Assembly: GCA_022264855.1 (NCBI GenBank)
Contig: JABYQU010000037.1
Location: 124,001-188,000, forward strand
Direction of reading: 5' to 3'
Source: Lenzites betulinus
Taxonomy: Eukaryota > Basidiomycota > Agaricomycetes > Polyporales > Polyporaceae
Length of the DNA: 64,000 nucleotides
The notes under the pieces are model-generated. The model had not been told where the DNA came from, ran no database searches, and saw only the letters and a program-made list of their open reading frames with translations. Shown piece by piece: positions 57,301-64,000 of this stretch; positions within the stretch are counted from its first letter, which is position 1, and each line of letters opens with the position of its first letter. The translations under genes were made by a program, and so were the position numbers.

Positions 57301-60294
57301 TCGTCGCCGATGAGGAACTGCCGGAGCAAGTATTCAGCTGACGTCCACGGACGCACATCTCAACCGGACTTACCTGCGCCGCTTCCAACCTGACTGTCAG
57401 CCGGTCATACATCATCGACTCCAGGTGCTTGTAGTCCGCTTCGGTGTATTGCTGCTTCCGTTTCGCATGGATCTCCTGGATAGCTTCCTTGCTGGCGAGC
57501 TCGCTCCCGATGGAGATATGACCCGCATCGATGACGAGGTGCTTGCACTTCGTAGTAGTGACGCTGGCAGAGGTACCGAGTTAATGATCATACGCACGCT
57601 AGTGGCTCGAATAGCGGCCTTACTCTTCTGGGATGAGGATGATGGGCGCGTTGAGGTCCATTTGCACGTCAATCGTCTTGTGCGTCTGCAACGCGTACTC
57701 GAGACCAATTCTGGTCTCTTTCCGCAGGCCGTCGAGCGTTTGGCTGGCGACATCCTTCAGGATAGTGAGTACACGTATATCATGAACTCGTTATATCCTA
57801 CCAAAAGAGCTTCGACGGATTCGAGCTGGCTTGCGGGCGGCTTCAGGAACTTGTACACCGCCTCGATGTAACCTTTGTGGTATACGATCTCCATGTATCG
57901 CATGCGGACGATCAGCGCACTGTCCGCACGGCCGTCCAGCGGGTTACTCTCGAACTTCAGGAAAAAGAATGGATCAGGTAAACCTGGCCTGGCGCCTTTC
58001 TCCTCGATGGGCAGAATCTTGACGATCTCACTCTGGCTCCGCTTCTCCTGCACGTGCACGATGAGCGGGTACGCCGTATTCTGCGTCGTGCCGTCGCGGA
58101 CGGCAAAACCACCCAGGGACAGGGACGTCTCGAAGTTGTCCTGCCGCTGCACGAACGTGGCCTGGAAGATGTCGAACACGATCGAGACGATCTCGCTGTT
58201 CTTCCCATGTGGGTCCGTCTTGAGCGCGAACGACCCGCGGTTCAGTTGTGCGTTGACACGGGCCTTCAGCGCGTCCTTTGGCGTGTCAAGTGACTCCGCC
58301 AGTGCAGCCTTCTCGTCGTAGTCTAGCGCCGCATACAGCTCTTTGCGCTGCTCTTCCGTCATCTCGCCGGTGAACGCGAGCTCTTCATTGCTGGGCGCTG
58401 CATTGGACTTGTCGGGCGTCGTCGACCCCGAGCCCGACCCCGAGCCCCATATCCACGAGCCCCACGAGTTCTGTTTCTGGGGCTGCTGCTTCTTACGTTC
58501 CTCCTCGACTTTTCTCCGCGTGGCCATGTCCTTGCGGAGTTGTGACCGCGCGATGGACCGGTAGAAGCGCAGATCGTCGTAGGACAGCTTCCTCTCCAGG
58601 GCTTCCAGCATTGCGACATCCTATATTCGCACATTAGCCGGGGACATATGACGCAGCACCTGACGGCCAACCTGAGGCGCGAGGGGTCCCAGGTGTTTCC
58701 GCTTGAATAGGTCAACGTAGCGATGTCGATCGTCGCGCCTCTCCGCGAAGTATTCCCAGGTCCATCTCCGCTTGCGGTCGCGGACTTCGTCCAGGATGGC
58801 CGTCGTGGCAAACTTGAGCAACGCCTTCGGTCGGCTCTTCTCGAATTCCTCGGCAGCCGGCCGGTATTTTTGGTACTGTGGGAGCATATATCGGCGACTA
58901 TCTTTGCGCGAGGTCGTACGACTACTCACCTGGTGCTGGCGAATATAGAAGTGATACATGTCGACCAGGGAGATGGCGTCTCGGTACTGGTTGTCATCCA
59001 GGAGGACGCCAATTTCGTCAAAAGAGAGCTGCACATCGAAGCGAGGCGTCTCCTTGTCCAGCTTGTGGTTCATGATGATCTGCAGGTCCTGACGTCAGTC
59101 TGTAATCCCGGTGTTTGTAACATATGTATTACCTTGCCCTCGCCTGAGACGGGCTTGAGAATAAATTGGTGGGGGGCGAGGCGGCTGCCCTTCGAAATCT
59201 AGGAGCGGTATTAGCGGGCCGTCGTCAAATTAATGTCAAGATAACTTGAGCACTTACCAATGCCGTAAACTTCTCTACGAACTCTTCGTATGAGAGTCCA
59301 GCCAAACTCGAACAATCAGTATCGAAATAGACCGCAAGAGATTCTAGCCTAGCAAGCTGCACCAATTCAGCATTAATGCACTTCACACCGGCGTAACGTT
59401 GTACAAACCTTGTGAATAGCACCAGCCTTGCTGTCGATGAATGCAGGCTGCCATTGCTCGTTCACCGAGACTGCGGTGAAGCCGGCCAAGGTCGCGCCTG
59501 CTGCGAAAGGGTGCTGGAGCCAAGAATACTTCAATGAACAGCGTCCCGACGATCCACACGGAGCGCACATACCCCGGGCACGCTCAGCTTGTCCTCGTAA
59601 CGAATATGGATGTTCCTGACGGTGACCTGCAGATTGTTGAGGATCTTCGTTACCAGGGACGAGAATAGGCCCTGCGACTGGGCCGAATCTAGGCCAACTT
59701 CAGAGCTCGTCCACGACGCATTACGCCACCAAGGCTCTGACCTTGAGCGACGTCTGTACGCGCTTGGACATGGAGGAGTTCCGCATTTTCCAGGCGCTCG
59801 AACTTGGCTGCTTGAGCCCGACGCTCTTCTTCTTCGGGGTTATAGGTGGATTCGGACGAGGGGACGACAAGTAGATACACATCCTCGATCAGGACTTCCA
59901 CAGGCTGGTTTCCCAAGTTCATCCAGTGCAGCGATAGCGAGAGCTTGCCCAAATGTCCTGTTCATAATTCAGACAGTATTAAACGGCTAATGAGTTTGAA
60001 ACATACCGTCAATGACATCTACTGGCAGCCTGAACTTGTCCAGTGCGCCCTTCTTCAGCCGAAGCTTTCTGAGCGTAATTTGTCCTGCAAAGCGCGTTCA
60101 AAACGCGTTCTTCGCTTGGAGAAAGGTCCTGACCTTGTCCGATTCCATAGTTGACCTGGTTCATATCCAGGTTCTCGACATACGGGGCGAGGACGCGGTT
60201 GAACAGCTACCGCAAATGAGCTTAAGTCTACCGATCGCAGCAGACCACATACAATGTTCAAGACCTCCTTCCCCGGGTCTGACCACCAGACCAT
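48395..60294 (-). CDS. VPS13: VPS13 bridge-like lipid transfer protein
   Basis: Giant rod-shaped lipid channel at membrane contact sites (ER, mitochondria, vacuole, prospore membrane). It spans nearly 12 kb of the minus strand, with roughly three dozen short introns and somewhat over 3,000 residues (estimate; I did not verify every splice). First exon 60294-60253 (MVWWSDPGKEVLNI), second from 60206 (LFNRVLAPYVENLDMNQVNY), then ITLRKLRLKKGALDKFRLPV and GNQPVEVLIEDVYLLVVPSS: the chorein N-terminus. The middle is repeating-groove sequence. The VAB/SHR-BD adaptor-binding region lies at about 53.3-51.1 kb (FGYKWSPAARWEDLIAKRGF; ELENLLPYNIEYRIYDKETD). The C-terminal part at 50.0-48.9 kb has YRILGSADFIGNPVGLFTNV and GFFKGVGKGLIGVVTKPVIG. 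The PH-like end is LEWELPFTQVQGVTIEDTGI to RMDS. It appears intact. Confidence 0.93.
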
Positions 60295-61062
60295 GGTGAT
60301 ACAGTATTACAAGCAGCGAGTTCTATGTTGTTACTTTTCCAGACAGCGCGTAATATGTCCAGCAAGAATAATTTTGTGGTGGAAAGCTGCAGAGTGAGCT
60401 TGAAGCATGAACTCGTCGCCTCGCCGCAGTGATTCAGGCCAGTGTACGTCATGTCCCCAGTTATTAGGCGCGCGGGGAGCAGTGCGAAACAAGCGCCCAT
60501 TGACGGTTCCGGGGAGGTGCCGAGGCGCGAGGGCGGGCCGGGAGCGCGGGGGACTTATCTATGATAGGTTAGTTATCTGCAGAAACTGTGTGGGATATCT
60601 GACGGATCTGCGGAGGGTCTGCCTCTCCTTCCTCCGCGTTCGCCTCCCTCGCAGACCAGACTCTGAGACGAAGCGGCCGCATCAGGGCGTTGTACGAGAT
60701 GCCCTGCGATTCCGGCATGGGCCCGGGCGAGCTCCGTGCAGCAGGCGACCTCGTGACGGCGCTAAGGATGCCGTGGCTGTGGGCAGCCACCCCCGCAGGT
60801 GTATTCTTGCGACCGAGAACATGACCTGGACGACCGATCGCCTCCGTACACATTCCTTGCCCCGGAATCCCCCGCGAAGGCTGCAACGAGGAGAAGCTCG
60901 CTCGCGTAACTTTGCTATATACACCAATCTACCTTGTCCCGGTCCATGGGCCTCCTCCCTCCCACTTACCCTCCCCGCCGCTGAAACTCTCTTCCCCCAC
61001 CCCCACCTCCGCCCCCACCCCCGCACTCGTACTCGTACTCGCACCCACCCCCCGCTACCAAC
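60295..61062. promoter_or_regulatory. Divergent intergenic region, VPS13 / small gene at 61 kb
   Basis: Contains both start regions. The right-hand 150 bp is CT/CA-rich leader ending CTACCAAC before the ATG at 61063. Open frames on both strands overlap without motif. Confidence 0.4.
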
Positions 61063-61835
61063 ATGATGTCCGTTATGCCGCCCCCCGCTGTCCACATTCC
61101 GATGCATCTGGAAACAGAGCGCGCCCCCAAGGACGTGGAATTCATCGAGGTCCGTTCCCGCCCTCACTCTCGGTGCGGTCCCATGCTCACCGTCGCCATC
61201 CCCCACAGTTGGGCACCTTGGACGAGGCACTGGAACCCTTTGCTCAGTGAGTACCCACCCCGATCCCCCCACTATAGCACCCACGCTGACGATTTGCCTC
61301 GTGCAGGTTGATTCGGAAATCAGCACGTTCCGTAAGACTGCACTGTACCATCCCGACGGGATGCCCGTCTTCCGCTGCATGTGCGCGAACGTTTCACAAA
61401 TGGTCACACGACCGCCGCCGCTCACCTCCATCATGCAGGTGCCGACCTCCACGACCTCCATGACTTACGCTCGCGCTCGCTCCTGTTCATTCACAACCTC
61501 GTCGAGTCGCTCCGAGCCTCCGGGGTATGTCCGCCCAGCGACCTCACATTTTGTTCCGATTGTTGACCGTAGCCTTCCCAGATACCCGCTTCTTATCGCC
61601 TTCAGCCTGCAGGCTGCCCCATGTGTGTCGTGTGTGCGCTTCCCTCCGGCCTTGACGCTTCGAAAGTACGCGCTGCCGCGTTTGCTGCTGTGCAGAATGC
61701 CAAGCTCGACTTGAAGTACGTCTTACCGCTTCTCTTCTCACCTCTCGGCACGTAATTGACATTATGACCCTCCTTCGCAGGGAAAAGGTGCTGCTAGCCG
61801 ATCTCGAAGACGGCTATGCCCTCGTCATTACCTGA
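61063..61835 (+). CDS. Small multi-exon gene, function unknown, model incomplete
   Basis: Starts MMSVMPPPAVHIPMHLETER in a clean leader context and continues KDVEFIE before a GTCCGT donor; the next exon probably reads LGTLDEALEPFA (from 61209). The 3' end is clearer: ASG, intron GTATGT...TAG (to about 61572), then PSQIPASYRLQPAGCPMCVV, CALPSGLDASKVRAAAFAAV, QNAKLDLK to 61715, and the last exon 61781-61835 EKVLLADLEDGYALVIT with stop TGA. The middle (61309-61520) is open in two competing frames, VDSEISTFRKTALYHPDG and LHVRERFTNGHTTAAAHL, and I could not decide how they join. I do not recognise the family. The CPMCVVC cluster could bind metal. Confidence 0.4.
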
Positions 61836-62854
61836 TATCGCTCTCGTCTGTCCTCTTCCACCTCGCTATAGCCCGCTGCATCGTCGTTTCTGATCGTATC
61901 ACATCAACATGTATCTATTACAACGGATTACTCTGGATTTATCTGGCAAATGGACTAATTCTTCGCGTCATGTCGTGTGGGTCGCGCCCAACGCTCTCCA
62001 GCCGACTCCAAGACCGGGCTCGCATGGCCCCTGCACGACGTATTAAGCCCGAAGCCTTCTCAGCGCAAGCAAACAGGCTCGAGATGGGATCGCGGAAGTT
62101 CTAGGCAATGCGCCTACTACATGCCCCGTGGCACTGCATCGAGGCCTGTGAGCGTAAATGTCAGCGAACCACCAGCGGCCTGGTACCTTCGTATACGTCA
62201 GGCGAGGGGCCACAGGGGCCAGAAGAACGCGCGCAGAAGCTCACGGGGCGCGTCTTCCGCCGCGTCCATCTGGTAAAGTCCCCTTCGTGACCCATCGCTG
62301 TCCATCGCGCGCGCGTTCCGTTCACACTGCGGCGGCGTCGATGCCAGCGCATGCCGCGACGGTGCGCCCGGGTGGGGGCGTGCGTGCTGCCGTGCACGTC
62401 GGGCTATCTGTTGCAGCGGATGATGATGTCCCTTTTCACGAATCGTATCACGCAGTTACGCCCCCATGCGGCGCTCATCGACATCCGTGACCAATCCGGA
62501 GGGCAGGAACGGTCAGCGGCCGTGTCGCGGCCGCGGCCGTCTGCTGGCGTGTCGGTGGATGGGAATGTCTCGTTTGCCGCACCGCACACGGCGCAAGCTG
62601 TGCGCGGGGGATCTGCAGTGCCGCACAAGCTAGCAGGAGGGCGCGGGGGGGCGCCGAGGTGGTCCGGATGCTGTTCTTTTCATTTTGGGCCGCGTCGGGG
62701 GCGGGGACCTGGGAGGCGCCCGCCACGGCGCCGGCGGTCGGGAGCGTAACCGGCAAACGCCGGGGCCAAAAACCACGCGCCAGTTGGCGCAGCGAAAAAG
62801 TCGCCCGAGAGCGTCCCCTCCCTCTCTCCCGACCGTCACGTCCACGTCCTCGCT
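61836..62854. other. Intergenic, promoter side of the elongase gene
   Basis: GC-rich with several overlapping open frames of about 60-130 codons on both strands and no motif. CT-rich leader only in the last 40 bp. Nothing else seen. Confidence 0.4.
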
Positions 62855-64000
62855 ATGGCCTCCCTCTCGGATTTCCTGTACGACCGCCTCCATCTCGCGT
62901 CCCTCGGTCTCCCCTTCCACTACACGCACTATGTGCCCGGCAAGACCCTGCTCTCGACGCCGGTCGAGGTCTTCCCGACCCTCGCCGCCTACCTCGTCAT
63001 CATCTTCAGCGTCCAGGCGTGGATGAAGGACAGGCCCGCGTACAGGCTGCAGTTCTTGTTCCGCCTGCACAATGCTTTCCTGAGCAGCGGCAGTCTCCTG
63101 CTCGTCATCCTCATGATGGAGGAGGTCATCCCGATGTACTACCAGCACGGCACCTTCTGGGCCCTTTGCCACGACGACATGTGGACCTCTGTGAGCGGCA
63201 ACAACGTCCTGCGTAGCCGCGCGCGTACTGACGGCGCGTGCAGAAACTCGAATTTTACTACCTGATCAACTATTACTTCAAGTACATCGAGCTCATAGAC
63301 ACCGTGTTCCTCGCGCTCAAGAAGAAGCCTCTCGGTAAGCATGACGCGAATAACGCGTCATCATCGCCCGCTCAACGTCCGTTTAGCATTCCTGCATGTT
63401 TTCCACCACTCTGCAACGGCTCTCCTATGCTACACTCAGCTTAATGGGAAGACTAGCGTCGTGAGTGCCACGTCGCTCCGTCACCGTGTTCACGGCGTTT
63501 AACGCGATTTGATAGCAATGGGTCCCTATCTCAATCAACCTCACCGTCCATGTGATCATGTGTAAGTGCATTCTCGTCATCTGGGTGATGACCGCTCATA
63601 GCGTCGGGCAGACTACTACTACTATGCGACCGCCGGTGGTGCCAGGATATGGGTATGTTCTTGGTGGCGTCCGACCCTGTACCGCTCACTAACGATTCCT
63701 GCAGTGGAAGAAGTACCTCACGACCTTCCAGATTATTCAGTTCGTCATCGACCTGTTTGTTGTCTACTTCGCCAGTACGTACACTTGTCGTTTTTGCTGC
63801 CCTGCTAGAACTCCGCTCACAACGATCACTAGCGTACTCGTACTATGCTGCCAACTACTTCCCCCACTGGCCCGCGCTGGGTAGCTGCGCTGGAACTGAA
63901 AATGCTGCGATCTTTGGCTGTGCGCTGCTCTCAAGTTATCTGCTGCTGTTTATCAAGTTCTACATCGACACATACAACAAACCCAAGGGCAAGAAGTCTG
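62855..64000 (+). CDS. ELO-family very-long-chain fatty acid elongase (3-ketoacyl-CoA synthase), 3' end missing
   Basis: ER membrane condensing enzyme that adds two carbons from malonyl-CoA to long-chain acyl-CoA for sphingolipids. Exons: 62855-63190, 63244-63334, 63387-63460, 63516-63561, 63612-63652, 63705-63774, 63833 to the window edge. The N-terminal loop carries [20 protein letters not shown]. Then [40 protein letters not shown] and [10 protein letters not shown] precede the catalytic histidine box FLHVFHHSA (His146, 149, 150). [20 protein letters not shown] and [20 protein letters not shown] follow, the standard ELO order. It ends at the window boundary in [17 protein letters not shown], close to the expected lysine-rich C-terminus. 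All visible joins are in frame. Confidence 0.93.

Overview
The window is 64 kb of nuclear DNA from a filamentous basidiomycete, almost certainly an Agaricomycete. The evidence is dense multi-exon genes with GT-AG introns of about 45-65 nt, high GC, pyrimidine-rich leaders and 3' regions, two copies of a fungal-specific FunK1-type kinase tail, and recognisable proteins (Dcp2, Ime2/Crk1-like kinase, NIPA-type carrier, Hsp104, VPS13) with fungal-style insertions and tails. I see no bacterial operons, CRISPR arrays, rRNA genes or intact transposons.

Layout, left to right. 1-3 kb: the 3' end of an ML/NPC2-type lipid transfer protein and an ERI1-like 3'-5' exoribonuclease. 3.5-7.9 kb: a zinc alcohol/formaldehyde-type dehydrogenase, an AIM6-like phosphodiesterase and, convergent to it, mitochondrial ribosomal protein bL17m. 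9.6-12 kb: an SMP-30/gluconolactonase-like protein and mitochondrial acyl carrier protein, both minus strand. 12.3-13.1 kb: a truncated FunK1 kinase tail. 13.8-20.2 kb: a GRAM-domain membrane protein and a TPR-MYND protein (minus), then the decapping enzyme Dcp2 (plus). 20.2-23.3 kb: no recognisable gene. 23.3-29.4 kb: ribose-phosphate pyrophosphokinase and an Ime2/Crk1-type kinase. 31.5-35.6 kb: complex I subunit NDUFS6 divergent from Hsp104. 35.7-37.2 kb: a second, inverted, closely similar FunK1 copy that looks decayed. 37.4-47.8 kb: an uncharacterised minus-strand protein, a NIPA-type transporter and a DENN-domain protein. 48.4-60.3 kb: one very large minus-strand VPS13 gene. 61-64 kb: a small unassigned gene and a fatty acid elongase cut by the window edge.

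The genes are unlinked housekeeping functions: mitochondrial (bL17m, ACP, NDUFS6, probably AIM6), membrane lipid handling (NPC2-like, VPS13, ELO, GRAM, DENN), RNA turnover (ERI1-like, Dcp2) and stress (Hsp104).

The most unusual signal is exon size. PRPP synthetase appears to need a single-nucleotide exon at 23996 to restore a conserved residue. NDUFS6 has a 6-nt internal exon inside its zinc finger, and ACP ends in an 8-nt exon. The Hsp104 promoter carries three TTC units spaced exactly 10 bp apart, the geometry of a step-type heat shock element. All exon models were read by eye from splice consensus and family conservation; none has transcript support here.
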